A DNA stretch of 37,173 nt from Cellvibrionales bacterium UBA7375 (GTDB lineage Bacteria > Pseudomonadota > Gammaproteobacteria > Pseudomonadales > Porticoccaceae): the NCBI GenBank assembly GCA_949487135.1, contig CATAJQ010000001.1:1-37173 (forward strand). Direction: 5' to 3'. Position numbers and translations under genes: made by a program. Under the pieces are notes generated by a model, which was not told the DNA's origin, ran no database searches, and saw nothing but the letters and a program-made list of their open reading frames with translations. Shown in pieces: positions 26,268 through 37,173 of this stretch (the stretch's first letter is position 1; every line of letters starts with the position of its first letter).

Positions 26268-27125
26268 ATGGATCATCGCGCTGAATTATTTGTCGCATTG
26301 CAACGCCTGCTGCCAAAGCATGCACTCTCAAGGCTAATCGCCAAACTAGCAGAATCTAAAAATATTTGGTTAAAAAATCTACTGATCAATCGTGCTATTA
26401 AAACCTTTGATATTAATATGGATGAGGCGATTAGCGACGATTTAGCTAGCTATGATAGCTTTAATACTTTTTTTACTCGTCAATTAAAGCCAGAAGTTAG
26501 ACCCTTAGATAAGGGCACAAAGGTTATTACATCGCCGGCTGATGGCGTTATCAGTCAAGCCGGAAAAATAGTCAAAAATAAAGTATTGCAGGCGAAAAAT
26601 GTAGATTACTCACTCGCCCGTTTGGTGGGTGATTCAAACCAAGCAAAGCACTATGAAAATGGCATTTTTTCAACTATTTACCTATCACCAAAAGACTACC
26701 ATCGGGTACATATACCGGCGGATGGTCAGCTTTTAAACTCAAGGTATATTCCGGGTGAGCTATTTTCAGTAAATCAGCAAACCGCAGAGATGGTACCTAA
26801 CTTGTTTGCTCGCAACGAACGACTGGTATGCGAATTCAAATCGGCCCAGCTTGGATATTTTTCAGTGATTTTTGTCGGCGCTATGCTAGTAGCGGGAATT
26901 GAAACTGTATGGGGCGGCATGGAAAAACCGGGTCCCGGCGCAGTGAGAGAAACCGATCATAGCGATCAGGAAATATACTTTTCTAAGGGCGATGAACTTG
27001 GGCGATTTAAATTTGGCTCTACGGTTATCTTATTATTCCCAGAGAACTCGCTCACTCTCAATAAAAATATTGCAGCGACAAACCCAGTGAATGTGGCAGA
27101 AAAGTTCGCGCTAGTTAATGGCTAA
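26268..27125 (+). CDS. psd: Phosphatidylserine decarboxylase proenzyme
   Basis: Psd converts phosphatidylserine to phosphatidylethanolamine at the inner membrane. The 285-residue proenzyme cleaves itself at KFGSTV: Gly250 ends the beta chain and Ser251 becomes the pyruvoyl group of the alpha chain. Other blocks are FFTRQLKPEVRP, SPADGVIS with its catalytic Asp, and YLSPKDYHRVHIPADG with the conserved His. The start has GAGAAGAAG upstream, and rhdA lies 14 bp before it. It converges on hemE; no clear terminator is seen in the 28-bp gap. Confidence 0.97.
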   Translation: MDHRAELFVALQRLLPKHALSRLIAKLAESKNIWLKNLLINRAIKTFDINMDEAISDDLASYDSFNTFFTRQLKPEVRPLDKGTKVITSPADGVISQAGKIVKNKVLQAKNVDYSLARLVGDSNQAKHYENGIFSTIYLSPKDYHRVHIPADGQLLNSRYIPGELFSVNQQTAEMVPNLFARNERLVCEFKSAQLGYFSVIFVGAMLVAGIETVWGGMEKPGPGAVRETDHSDQEIYFSKGDELGRFKFGSTVILLFPENSLTLNKNIAATNPVNVAEKFALVNG

Positions 27126-27153
27126 AAACTTTTTATTAGAATCGTTATAAAGG

Positions 27154-28209
27154 TTATTTAGCGGAGTGTGTTTGAACCGCATCCACCAGAACCTTAACCT
27201 TATCAGGATTAATATCTGGGGTAATACCATGGCCAAGATTGAAAATATGCCCTGGATTATTACCAAATGATGCCAGAATAGTTTTCGCCTCAGCTTCTAT
27301 AGAGCTATCGCTGCCACGCAGAACCGACGGATCCATATTGCCCTGCAAGGCAACACGGTCTCCCACTAAGTGACGCGCAACACCTATATTGGTTGTCCAA
27401 TCCAAGCCTAAACAGTTACAGCCAGTATCAGCCATTGCAGACAACCATTGACCACCACCTTTGGTAAATAGAATAACCGGTACCTGACGCCCCTCAGATT
27501 GCGTATTTAATCCAGCGACAATCTTTTGCATATAGGCCAGTGAAAACTCTTGATAGGCAGCGTGGCTAAGCACTCCGCCCCAGGTATCAAAAATTTGAAC
27601 CGCTTGGGCACCACTGGCAATCTGGGCATTGAGATAATCAATCACTGACAGAGCTAACTTATCGAGCAGTTGATGCAGTAATTCAGGTTGGGTATAGAGC
27701 ATAGTTTTGGCACGGGCAAAATCTCTACTACTTTGGCCCTCAATCATATAGGTTGCCAGCGTCCAAGGGCTGCCAGAAAAGCCTATAAGTGGCACTCGAC
27801 CATTGAGCTCACGACGAATTGTCGATACCGCATCGGTAACATAGGTTAAATCAGAGGCGGTATTGATCACTTCAAGCCGTTCAACATCTTTTTCCGTGCG
27901 AAGAGGCTTGTGAAATTTTGGACCTTCACCCTCGGCAAAGTACAGCCCCAAACCCATAGCATCGGGAATAGTAAGGATATCGGAGAATAGAATAGCTGCA
28001 TCGAGCTCAAAACGTTCGAGAGGCTGAAGCGTTACCTCGCAAGCCAACTCGGTATTTTTACAGAGACTCATAAAGTCCCCTGCCTGAGATCTTGTTGCTC
28101 TGTATTCAGGCAAATAACGCCCAGCTTGGCGCATAATCCAGATAGGTGTTCTATCCACCGGCTGACGCATCAACGCTTTTAGAAAGCGATCGTTTTTAAG
28201 CTCTGTCAT
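27154..28209 (-). CDS. hemE: Uroporphyrinogen decarboxylase
   Basis: HemE decarboxylates the four acetate groups of uroporphyrinogen III to give coproporphyrinogen III in heme synthesis. The 351-residue protein opens with [20 protein letters not shown], the substrate-binding signature with its two conserved Arg residues. It continues with [29 protein letters not shown] and [15 protein letters not shown]. It lies 37 bp downstream of gltD, as in Pseudomonas (gltB-gltD-hemE). Confidence 0.98.
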   Translation of the reverse strand: MTELKNDRFLKALMRQPVDRTPIWIMRQAGRYLPEYRATRSQAGDFMSLCKNTELACEVTLQPLERFELDAAILFSDILTIPDAMGLGLYFAEGEGPKFHKPLRTEKDVERLEVINTASDLTYVTDAVSTIRRELNGRVPLIGFSGSPWTLATYMIEGQSSRDFARAKTMLYTQPELLHQLLDKLALSVIDYLNAQIASGAQAVQIFDTWGGVLSHAAYQEFSLAYMQKIVAGLNTQSEGRQVPVILFTKGGGQWLSAMADTGCNCLGLDWTTNIGVARHLVGDRVALQGNMDPSVLRGSDSSIEAEAKTILASFGNNPGHIFNLGHGITPDINPDKVKVLVDAVQTHSAK

Positions 28210-28246
28210 TAACTACTCTACCAGTAAAGTGTTGGCTGCTAGGCGT

Positions 28247-29689
<1,443 letters not shown>

Positions 29690-29693
29690 TTAC

Positions 29694-32600
29694 TTATTTG
29701 GACACAGCGTTAGCTTGCGCCAATAGACTTTGTAGACTCGATGCTTTTGGCTTAACCAGCCAGAATTGTGAGGCAAAGTCTGAAAAATTATCTAATATAT
29801 GTTGTGCCCAAGGACTTCCAGTCTCACGCACATGATCTTCAATCGTCGAAATAAGGAAGCCACGATGGGATTCAAGTGCTTCTGTGGTCACACGTTGAAT
29901 ATCAATTAACTCCATATTATAACGATCGACAAATTTACGCTCTGTGTCTAATACATAGGCAAAACCACCGGTCATACCAGCACCAAAATTATACCCTGTA
30001 GAACCTAACACGGTAATAATTCCGCCGGTCATATACTCACAACAGTGATCACCGGCACCTTCCACTACCGCCATAGCACCAGAGTTTCGCACACCAAACC
30101 GCTCACCCACAGATCCCGCGGCATACAGCGAGCCGCCAGTGGCACCGTACAGACAGGTGTTACCCATAATCGGCGTTGCCTTGGCTTCAAAGCCGCTCTC
30201 TTTCGGTGGACTTAGTACTAGTTTACCACCAGACATACCCTTACCGACATAGTCATTGGCATCACCCTCAAGGTAGATATTCAAACCACCAGCGTTCCAA
30301 ACACCTAGAGACTGACCTGCAACCCCTCGAAGATTAACTGTCACTGGGTTATCTATCATTCCGGCATTGCCATGTCTTACCGCAATTTCACCGGAGATAC
30401 GCGCGCCGATAGAGCGATCGCAATTACAGATATCGTAGTCATAGCTACCGCCAGTTTTAGCTTCAATGGCCGGCAACATATCCTTGACCATTTGTTCCGC
30501 AAGCAGACCCTTATCAAATGGGTCATTTTGCGCCACACCACAAAATTGTGGTTTATGACTAATTTCTGGACGATCTTCGATGAGTGGACTTAAATCAAGA
30601 TTCTTTTGCTTACTGGTTTCGCCAGGCAGTAATTCAAGCAGATCGACACGCCCGATCAACTCTTCAAGAGAGCGAATACCTAAGCTAGCCATCCATTCGC
30701 GCGTCTCCATTGCCATAAACTTGAAGAAGTTAGTGGCCATAGCGACGGTACCGCGATAGTGATCATTACGCAGACGATCATTCTGCGTAGCAACACCGGT
30801 TGCACAGTTATTAAGGTGACAAATTCGCAGGTATTTACACCCTAGCGCCACCATTGGGCCAGTACCAAAACCAAAGCTTTCAGCACCGAGAATAGCTGCT
30901 TTAACAACATCTAGTCCGGTTTTTAAACCACCGTCAGTTTGAACCCGGACCTTGTCACGCAGATCATTGGCACGCAGTGTTTGATGAGTCTCAGTTAGAC
31001 CGAGCTCCCACGGCGATCCCGCATAGCGAATTGAGCTAACAGGACTGGCGGCGGTACCACCGTCGTATCCCGAGATTGTAATCAGATCAGCATAGGCCTT
31101 AGCCACACCGGCAGCAATGGTTCCTACGCCAGGTCTAGACACAAGCTTGACCGAGATTAACGCATCGGGGTTAACCTGCTTTAAATCAAAGATTAGCTGG
31201 GCTAAATCTTCGATAGAATAAATATCATGGTGTGGCGGCGGTGAAATAAGTGTTACACCAGGCACGGAATAACGCAGTCGAGCAATTAGATCATTGACCT
31301 TACCACCCGGAAGCTGTCCACCCTCGCCGGGCTTAGCACCCTGAGCCACTTTAATCTGAATCACTTCAGCACTTCTTAGGTAAGCTGGGGTAACACCAAA
31401 GCGACCCGAAGCAACCTGCTTAATCTTCGATGATTTAATGGTGCCATAGCGCGACGGATCTTCACCGCCCTCACCTGAGTTAGATCGACCGCCAAGACCA
31501 TTCATTGCCTCTGCTAGAGATTCGTGAGCCTCTGGCGATAGCGCACCAAGAGACATACCCGCAGAATCAAAACGCTTAACGATTTCTGAATAGGATTCAA
31601 CTTCAGAAATATCGATGGGCTGAACATCATCCTTAAGCTTTAACAGATCTCGCAGGGCAGCTGTGGGTCTCTCATTAACTGTGGCTGCATAGTCTAACCA
31701 TGCACTGTAATCATCATGCTGAACCGCTTTATGCATGGTTTGCACCACATCGGGGTTGTAAGCGTGATATTCCTCGCCATGAACATACTTAAGTAAGCCA
31801 CCCTGATTAATTGGTTTGCGCATTTTCCATGCCGTATTACTTAACTCAAGCTGATCCTGCTGGAGGTCTGCAAAACTAGCACCTTGAATTCGACTAGTTA
31901 ATCCGGGGAAACAAAGATTAATAATCTCTTCACTGAGTCCCACCGCTTCAAATAACAATGCACCACGGTATGAAGCAATGGTTGAGATACCCATCTTCGA
32001 AAGAATTTTTAATAGCCCTTTATTGATACCTTTGCGGTAATGTCTAAACGCTGTATCTACATCAACCAGAGTCTCGCCACTACTAATTAGGTCACACAGC
32101 ACATGGTAACTGAGGTATGGATAAACCAGAGAAGCACCACAGCCAATCAGAGTTGCAATTTGATGAGAATCTCTAGCATAACCGGTACTAGCCAAAATAT
32201 TGGCATCACAGCGCAAACCCTTAACCGTAAGATGGTTATGCACTGCACCCACAGCTAGCAATATATGTATTGGCAACTTTGGTTGAGCTATATCATGGTC
32301 AGAAAGAATACACACAGAGACGCCTGATTTAACCGCCGCTTCAACCTCAGAGCAAATTCTCTGGATAGCGGAGGCTAAATTTTCCTGTGCCGGATCAAAA
32401 TTCAAATCAAATTTTTGAACCGGAAATTCTTCAAATTCATTGGCCTTAAGAGCGTAATATTTTTTAGGAGAAAGTACTGGGCTAGACAGGCCGATACGGC
32501 AAGCTAGATCAGCTTTTTCTTCAAAAATACTCCCTTCGCGACCCAGTTCAACTCCCAGAGACATCACAATAGATTCTCTCAGCGGATCGATTGGCGGGTT

Positions 32601-34151
32601 AGTCACCTGCGCAAATTGTTGTCTGAAGTAATCGAAAACATTGCGATGCTTGGCTGACAGCACTGCCATTGGGGTATCGTCACCCATGGATGCAGTAGCT
32701 TCTTGACCACCCTCAGCCAGAGGACGTAAAACCTGATCTCTCTCTTCAAAAGAAACCTGGAACATTTTCATATAGGTACGAATCTGCTCACGGGATAATG
32801 TCCCCTCAAGCTCGATACTATCCATATCAAAGGTTGATGCTATGGAGAAGTGCCCATCTCGCAACCATTGTTTGTAAGGGTTACGAGCGGCCAATTCAGT
32901 TTCGACCTCGTCGCGGAACTTGATCTGCCCTTTTTCTGTATCAATCGACAGAATATCACCCGGTCCTAATCGACCCTTGGCTACCACTGATTCAGGCGCA
33001 TAATCATAAACACCCACCTCAGAGGCTACAGTGATAACGTCATCGTCAGTCATTACCCAACGCGATGGACGCAGACCATTTCTATCTAGAGTACACACAG
33101 CAAATCGACCGTCGGTAATTACCAAACCGGCCGGACCATCCCAAGGCTCTTGGTGCATTGAAATATAGTCATACAATGCGCGGAGATCTGGATCTATATC
33201 TTCAACATTCTGCCACGCTGGTGGAACCAGTGCGCGCACCGCTAAATGTAAATCCATACCACCGGTAACCAACATTTCTAGCATATTATCTAAGCTAGAT
33301 GAGTCAGAACCAGTGCGGTTTACTAGGGGTGCTGCCTCGGTAAGATCTGGCAGCAAATCTGTCTTAAATTTCGGCGTACGAGCCACAGACCAATTTCTAT
33401 TGCCGACAATAGTATTAATTTCACCATTGTGCGCCAGCATTCTAAACGGCTGAGCCAGCGGCCACTTAGGCATAGTGTTGGTTGAAAACCGCTGATGGAA
33501 TACACAGATTGCAGTTTCAAGGCGAGGATCGGCCAAATCAGTATAAAACTGCGGCAAATCAACCGGCATCATTAAGCCCTTGTAGCTAAGGACATTGATA
33601 CCAAGGCTAGCAATATGGAAGGTGTCATCATTGTCTAGACGATTTTCAGCTTTGCGACGACCCATATAAAGTCTAGCAGCAAAAATATTCTGCTCAGTAA
33701 TCTTGCCTGACGCAACAAATACCTGCTCAAACGCCGGCAGGGATTCAATCGCAATAGGACCAAGACAGCTTTCATCGGTTGGTACTTCACGCCACCCTAT
33801 AATCTCAAGGCCTTGGGCCGTTAATTCCTGTTCAATAATTGCTTTGGATTGATCGCGAAGATCACTATCACTGTTTAGCATAATTGCTCCGACCGCATAG
33901 AGGTCTGGCAATTCTTTATCCAGGGATTCTTTAACAACAGCACGCAAAAAGGAATCAGGCTTCTGTAGTAATAAACCACAACCATCGCCTGTTTTACCAT
34001 CTGCTGCCACACCGCCACGGTGAGTCATACAGGTGAGTGCTTTAATAGCATTTTGCAGTAACTGGTGGTTGGCTTTACCCTTGGTATGGGCAATTAGTCC
34101 AAAACCGCAGTTATCTTTGAAATCATCAAGCCGACATAAGCTTTGAGTCAT
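29694..34151 (-). CDS. gltB: Glutamate synthase (NADPH) large subunit
   Basis: GltB makes two glutamates from glutamine and 2-oxoglutarate. Its N-terminal glutamine amidotransferase domain starts after a short propeptide, [14 protein letters not shown], exposing Cys15 of CGFG as nucleophile. A central domain, an FMN-binding synthase domain ([31 protein letters not shown]) and a [3Fe-4S] site [15 protein letters not shown] follow. The C-terminal glycine-rich beta-helix (GXXG repeats) is also present. The length of 1485 residues is normal. A good promoter and a leader hairpin lie upstream. Confidence 0.98.
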   Translation of the reverse strand: MTQSLCRLDDFKDNCGFGLIAHTKGKANHQLLQNAIKALTCMTHRGGVAADGKTGDGCGLLLQKPDSFLRAVVKESLDKELPDLYAVGAIMLNSDSDLRDQSKAIIEQELTAQGLEIIGWREVPTDESCLGPIAIESLPAFEQVFVASGKITEQNIFAARLYMGRRKAENRLDNDDTFHIASLGINVLSYKGLMMPVDLPQFYTDLADPRLETAICVFHQRFSTNTMPKWPLAQPFRMLAHNGEINTIVGNRNWSVARTPKFKTDLLPDLTEAAPLVNRTGSDSSSLDNMLEMLVTGGMDLHLAVRALVPPAWQNVEDIDPDLRALYDYISMHQEPWDGPAGLVITDGRFAVCTLDRNGLRPSRWVMTDDDVITVASEVGVYDYAPESVVAKGRLGPGDILSIDTEKGQIKFRDEVETELAARNPYKQWLRDGHFSIASTFDMDSIELEGTLSREQIRTYMKMFQVSFEERDQVLRPLAEGGQEATASMGDDTPMAVLSAKHRNVFDYFRQQFAQVTNPPIDPLRESIVMSLGVELGREGSIFEEKADLACRIGLSSPVLSPKKYYALKANEFEEFPVQKFDLNFDPAQENLASAIQRICSEVEAAVKSGVSVCILSDHDIAQPKLPIHILLAVGAVHNHLTVKGLRCDANILASTGYARDSHQIATLIGCGASLVYPYLSYHVLCDLISSGETLVDVDTAFRHYRKGINKGLLKILSKMGISTIASYRGALLFEAVGLSEEIINLCFPGLTSRIQGASFADLQQDQLELSNTAWKMRKPINQGGLLKYVHGEEYHAYNPDVVQTMHKAVQHDDYSAWLDYAATVNERPTAALRDLLKLKDDVQPIDISEVESYSEIVKRFDSAGMSLGALSPEAHESLAEAMNGLGGRSNSGEGGEDPSRYGTIKSSKIKQVASGRFGVTPAYLRSAEVIQIKVAQGAKPGEGGQLPGGKVNDLIARLRYSVPGVTLISPPPHHDIYSIEDLAQLIFDLKQVNPDALISVKLVSRPGVGTIAAGVAKAYADLITISGYDGGTAASPVSSIRYAGSPWELGLTETHQTLRANDLRDKVRVQTDGGLKTGLDVVKAAILGAESFGFGTGPMVALGCKYLRICHLNNCATGVATQNDRLRNDHYRGTVAMATNFFKFMAMETREWMASLGIRSLEELIGRVDLLELLPGETSKQKNLDLSPLIEDRPEISHKPQFCGVAQNDPFDKGLLAEQMVKDMLPAIEAKTGGSYDYDICNCDRSIGARISGEIAVRHGNAGMIDNPVTVNLRGVAGQSLGVWNAGGLNIYLEGDANDYVGKGMSGGKLVLSPPKESGFEAKATPIMGNTCLYGATGGSLYAAGSVGERFGVRNSGAMAVVEGAGDHCCEYMTGGIITVLGSTGYNFGAGMTGGFAYVLDTERKFVDRYNMELIDIQRVTTEALESHRGFLISTIEDHVRETGSPWAQHILDNFSDFASQFWLVKPKASSLQSLLAQANAVSK

Positions 34152-34185
34152 ATTTAAACTCTGAAAATTAACAGGTGGATTTTGA

Positions 34186-34208
34186 GCCCAGGTTCAGCTC
34201 ATCTGGGC
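34186..34208 (-). promoter_or_regulatory. Leader hairpin of gltB
   Basis: A 6-bp stem (GCCCAG at 34186-34191, CTGGGC at 34203-34208) with an 11-nt loop lies at the very beginning of the predicted gltB transcript. It has no T-run, so it is not an intrinsic terminator. It could stabilise the 5' end or be a protein-binding site. Confidence 0.45.
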
Positions 34209-34220
34209 GAAAAGGCGCAC

Positions 34221-34249
34221 ATTTTACACTTGAGACACTGTTTCGACAA
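34221..34249 (-). promoter_or_regulatory. gltB promoter (sigma70-type)
   Basis: On the minus strand TTGTCG (34249-34244) and TAAAAT (34226-34221) are exactly 17 bp apart. The predicted start near 34214 gives a leader of about 63 nt before the gltB ATG. Confidence 0.65.
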
Positions 34250-34319
34250 ACACTTATACGCAAACATGAAAACGGGTAGTTTATTCAGGCGTAAAATTAA
34301 TGCAAAAAAACCCTTATTG

Positions 34320-35426
34320 TTACTCTGAAAAACTGCTAGAAAGCACTTTTTGTAGGCTTTCAACAGAATAGTCACTGGTAACCTCTGCATCGCCAAGGGC
34401 ACGCAATAAAACTAAACGTAATTCGCCATCTAATACTTTTTTATCTCTATACATCAACTTATTAAAATCTTCAGCGGTCATATCTGTGGGTGGAGCTACA
34501 GGTAAGGACCAACTTTTAATAAGGTTTTTAATGCGGTCAAACTCAGATTGAGTTATTCCACCCATGATTAATGACAGTTTGGATGCCATAACCATCCCAG
34601 CAGCTACAGCTTCACCATGGAGCCAGCCAGAGTAGTTTTGAAAGGTCTCAATCGCATGACCAAAGGTATGGCCCAAGTTAAGGATTGCGCGAATACCCTG
34701 CTCAGTCTCATCGGCACTGACTACCTTAGCCTTATTGAGACAGGATCTTTCGATGGCATAGGTCAATGCCGCCTGATCACCCTGCTTTAAAGGGGCAGAA
34801 TTTTGTTCCAACCAGCCAAAAAAGTCGGCATCGGCAATCAACCCATATTTAATCACCTCAGCCATACCTGCACTAAACTCACGCTTTGGCAGGGTCGCAA
34901 GGCTATCGGTATCAATTACCACTGCTTGCGGCTGATAAAAAGCGCCTATCATATTTTTACCCAGTGGATGATTGACTGCAGTTTTACCGCCTACAGAAGA
35001 ATCAACCTGAGATAAAAGCGTGGTTGGCACCTGAATAAATGGCACCCCGCGTTGGTAGCAAGCGGCGGCAAAGCCGGTGATATCGCCAACCACTCCGCCA
35101 CCCAAGGCAATTAGTGTGGTTTTTCGATCATGTTTACTATCGAGCAACTTGGTTAGAATACTATTAAGCGTATCAAGATTTTTAAACTGTTCGCCATCTT
35201 GCAAAACAATTGAATCAACTTGCTTATCACTAAGCTCGGCTTCAAGAGTAGGCAAATAAAGTTTAGCGACTGTTGTATTGGTGACAATCAGTACCTTTTT
35301 ACCCTGAACAAAACGCGAAATACCCACAGCCGCCAACTGGCCGGAACCAATAAATATAGGGTAGCTGCGATCTTCGAGTTCCACATTAATCTGTGCGGTT
35401 GAAGGGCTATTATTTTGCTCGTTCAT
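34320..35426 (-). CDS. aroB: 3-dehydroquinate synthase
   Basis: AroB cyclises DAHP to 3-dehydroquinate, step two of the shikimate pathway, using NAD+ and a metal ion. The 368-residue protein contains [40 protein letters not shown] and the metal ligands in [11 protein letters not shown] and [12 protein letters not shown]. It lies 57 bp after aroK on the same strand and just upstream of gltB. The DamX/SPOR-type gene often found between aroB and gltB in relatives is absent. Confidence 0.97.
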   Translation of the reverse strand: MNEQNNSPSTAQINVELEDRSYPIFIGSGQLAAVGISRFVQGKKVLIVTNTTVAKLYLPTLEAELSDKQVDSIVLQDGEQFKNLDTLNSILTKLLDSKHDRKTTLIALGGGVVGDITGFAAACYQRGVPFIQVPTTLLSQVDSSVGGKTAVNHPLGKNMIGAFYQPQAVVIDTDSLATLPKREFSAGMAEVIKYGLIADADFFGWLEQNSAPLKQGDQAALTYAIERSCLNKAKVVSADETEQGIRAILNLGHTFGHAIETFQNYSGWLHGEAVAAGMVMASKLSLIMGGITQSEFDRIKNLIKSWSLPVAPPTDMTAEDFNKLMYRDKKVLDGELRLVLLRALGDAEVTSDYSVESLQKVLSSSFSE

Positions 35427-35483
35427 CTGTACAAATACTCTTAACAGTTTTGGGTTTACATTATGCTTGGGTCGAATAAATTA

Positions 35484-36002
35484 TCAATGCTTTGATAATT
35501 CGTCCAACAATACCTTGGCCACTCTTGCCGCAGAGCCACCCTCGGAAGAAAATACAACATCGGCCACTTCTCGATAAAGCGGGTCGCGCACCTCAAGCAG
35601 CTGGTTAATCACCTGCTCACGATCTTCAACCTGCAATAGGGGTCTAGATTTATCGCGGCGCATTCTTTCATATAACTGTTCTTTAGAGGCGCAGAGGTAT
35701 ATTACCTGACCATTCGAATGTAAAAGTTGTCGATTATTGGCCGACACAACAACCCCACCGCCGGTCGCGATCACCGAACTGGGATTGCTCTCAATAATAT
35801 CTTGCAAAACCTTTGATTCTCTCTCACGGAAGCCCTTCTCGCCTTCCATATCGAATATCCACTGAATATCCGCACCACATCGGGTTTCAATTTCAGCATC
35901 TATATCTACAAAAGGTCGATGCAGAAGACTGGCTAATTGTTTTCCTACAGTGGTTTTGCCCACACCCATGGGACCTACTAAAAAAATATGTTGTTCACTC
36001 AT
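35484..36002 (-). CDS. aroK: Shikimate kinase
   Basis: AroK phosphorylates shikimate at the 3-hydroxyl. The protein has the Walker A motif GPMGVGKTTVGKQLA, the shikimate-binding DIDAEIE and FRERE, GGGVV, and the lid-region Arg in RDKSRPLL. I use the ATG at 36000-36002, giving 172 residues, the normal family length; an upstream GTG (36030-36032) would add ten residues without a ribosome site. It is divergent from the PBP1A gene. In many relatives pilMNOPQ lies between these two genes. Confidence 0.96.
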   Translation of the reverse strand: MSEQHIFLVGPMGVGKTTVGKQLASLLHRPFVDIDAEIETRCGADIQWIFDMEGEKGFRERESKVLQDIIESNPSSVIATGGGVVVSANNRQLLHSNGQVIYLCASKEQLYERMRRDKSRPLLQVEDREQVINQLLEVRDPLYREVADVVFSSEGGSAARVAKVLLDELSKH

Positions 36003-36163
36003 GTTAACTTTAAAAACCGGTTGGTTAATCACAGTGCTAATTATAAGGGTTATTATTCTTTACTCTCACCACAACAGACATTGTGATTACACTTTCTACA
36101 GGTACGCATCCTAAGTAGCAACCTAAAAGTGGGCTGAGTAATTTCAAATGCACAAACAAATAA

Positions 36164-36192
36164 TACAAAACAGCGTCTTAAGGCTCTATAAT
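36164..36192 (+). promoter_or_regulatory. Candidate promoter of the PBP1A gene
   Basis: A perfect -10 TATAAT lies at 36187-36192, with a poor -35 (TACAAA at 36164-36169) at 17-bp spacing. Transcription would begin near 36199 and leave only about 25 nt before the proposed TTG start. Confidence 0.5.
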
Positions 36193-36223
36193 ACACTGGA
36201 AGAAACCTTGGCGTCTGCAGACC

Positions 36224-37173
36224 TTGCTTAAAAGACATAAAAAATTAATAAAAGGCATACTTACCCTCACAATTCTTGGTGTGGGCGGTTTTCTTATAGT
36301 GGCGTCTTGCCTATTTTTATACCTCAGCCCCAAGCTCCCATCGGTAGAGGAGCTTAAGCGGGTTGAATTACAGATCCCCCTAAAAGTTTATTCCGAAGAT
36401 TTACAAATAATTGCCGAATTTGGTGAAAAAAAACGCTCGCCCGTCAACTTTAATCAAATACCGCCAGCCATGGTAGATGCCTTTCTGGCCGCGGAAGATG
36501 ATAGCTTTTTCAAACACGGTGGTATTGTTGTCTCAGGTCTAGCCAGAGCGGCAATGGAGCTGATTACTACCGGATCAATCCGCAGTGGCGGAAGCACCAT
36601 CACCATGCAAGTAGCGCGCAACTTCTTTTTGACTAAACGTCAGGAATTTACCCGTAAATTTAATGAAATTTTATTAGCGTTTAAAATTGAAGAAGAGCTC
36701 ACCAAAGAAGAGATACTGTCCCTCTACACCAATAAAATTTATATGGGTAATAGAGCCTATGGGGTTGGCGCCGCAGCACAGGTTTATTACGGCAAAAATC
36801 TCGATCAATTAACGCTGGCGGAGATGGCTATGATTGCCGGTCTGCCCAAAGCACCCTCAAAATACAATCCTATCGCAAATCCAGAACGAGCACTGCAACG
36901 CAGAGACTGGATTCTCGGCAGAATGCTAAGTCTCAAGAAAATCAGCAAGAGTGAATATCACACCGCGGTGAACGAGCAAGATAAAGCGACTTATCACGGT
37001 TCAATTGCCAAGATTGATGCCGCCTACGCCGCAGAGATGGTTCGCCAACAGGTGATTGCCAAGTATGGTCTTAAAGCCTATACCGAAGGCTATACCGCAA
37101 TCACTACTATAGACTCTAAGCTGCAGGCTAAGGCTACAAAATCAGTTCAGGCGGGATTAATTGCCTATGATAA
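36224..37173 (+). CDS. mrcA: Penicillin-binding protein 1A, N-terminal part (cut by the window edge)
   Basis: PBP1A polymerises and cross-links peptidoglycan. The visible part has a cytoplasmic basic start, one membrane helix (GILTLTILGVGGFLIVASCL), and the GT51 glycosyltransferase motifs in order: EDDSFFKHGG with the catalytic Glu, RSGGSTITMQVARN, KIEEELTKEEIL, NKIYMGNRAYGVGAAA and MIAGLPKAPSKYNP. The reading frame is open to the right edge, so the transpeptidase domain lies outside. No ATG exists in the frame before the membrane helix, and a stop at 36179-36181 limits extension. TTG at 36224-36226 is the best start. Aliases are ponA/mrcA. Confidence 0.94.
   Translation, partial: MLKRHKKLIKGILTLTILGVGGFLIVASCLFLYLSPKLPSVEELKRVELQIPLKVYSEDLQIIAEFGEKKRSPVNFNQIPPAMVDAFLAAEDDSFFKHGGIVVSGLARAAMELITTGSIRSGGSTITMQVARNFFLTKRQEFTRKFNEILLAFKIEEELTKEEILSLYTNKIYMGNRAYGVGAAAQVYYGKNLDQLTLAEMAMIAGLPKAPSKYNPIANPERALQRRDWILGRMLSLKKISKSEYHTAVNEQDKATYHGSIAKIDAAYAAEMVRQQVIAKYGLKAYTEGYTAITTIDSKLQAKATKSVQAGLIAYD

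Noticed and set aside
36053-36238. Minus-strand small ORF between aroK and the PBP1A gene
   Set aside because: It overlaps the PBP1A promoter and start, has no ribosome site and no recognisable family.

Overview
The window is gammaproteobacterial chromosome. The long core block (about 9.9-37.2 kb) has the classic order nnr-tsaE-amiB-mutL-miaA-hfq-hflX-hflK-hflC followed by hisZ-purA. It also has psd beside a RhdA-like rhodanese and gltB-gltD-hemE beside aroB-aroK and a penicillin-binding protein gene. This order resembles Pseudomonas more than the enterics. The moderately AT-rich DNA, the secreted laminarinase-like enzyme and its dockerin-like tail suggest a marine gammaproteobacterium of the Cellvibrionales/SAR92 type. 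That placement is inference, not something the sequence proves.

Region 1 (1 to about 5.04 kb) is accessory and is the most interesting part. Four sites (362-424, 1066-1173, 2206-2310, 2828-2919) share a module: an element-specific arm of about 50 bp fused to the 3' part of a tRNA gene. The tRNA part runs from the anticodon stem to CCA and looks like tRNA-Ile2 with anticodon CAT. Between sites sits a single gene, always on the minus strand and always ending 12-90 bp from a site: a NERD-domain protein, an LpxH-family phosphoesterase, a Sel1-repeat lipoprotein (frameshifted in its signal peptide), then a large GH16/CBM6 glucanase. The layout is integron-like, but the recombination site is derived from a tRNA. 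No integrase or intact tRNA is visible; both would be expected to the left of the window.

Region 2 (5.04-9.9 kb) is a transition zone. It contains a gene-poor stretch with inverted repeats, a small secreted protein of unknown function, an M48/PDZ lipoprotein protease, a PhoA-type alkaline phosphatase lipoprotein and a P-loop glycerate-kinase-like protein.

Region 3 (9.9-22.5 kb) is the minus-strand superoperon for cell-wall cleavage, mismatch repair, tRNA modification, RNA chaperoning, membrane-protease control and purine/histidine synthesis. hfq appears to have its own promoter, and its leader holds a terminator-like hairpin. Region 4 (22.6-27.1 kb) has queG, orn, rsgA, rhdA-like and psd. 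Region 5 (27.1-37.2 kb) has hemE, gltD, gltB, aroB and aroK on minus, then a divergent PBP1A gene cut by the right edge. The pilMNOPQ genes that usually lie between aroK and the PBP gene in relatives are absent here.
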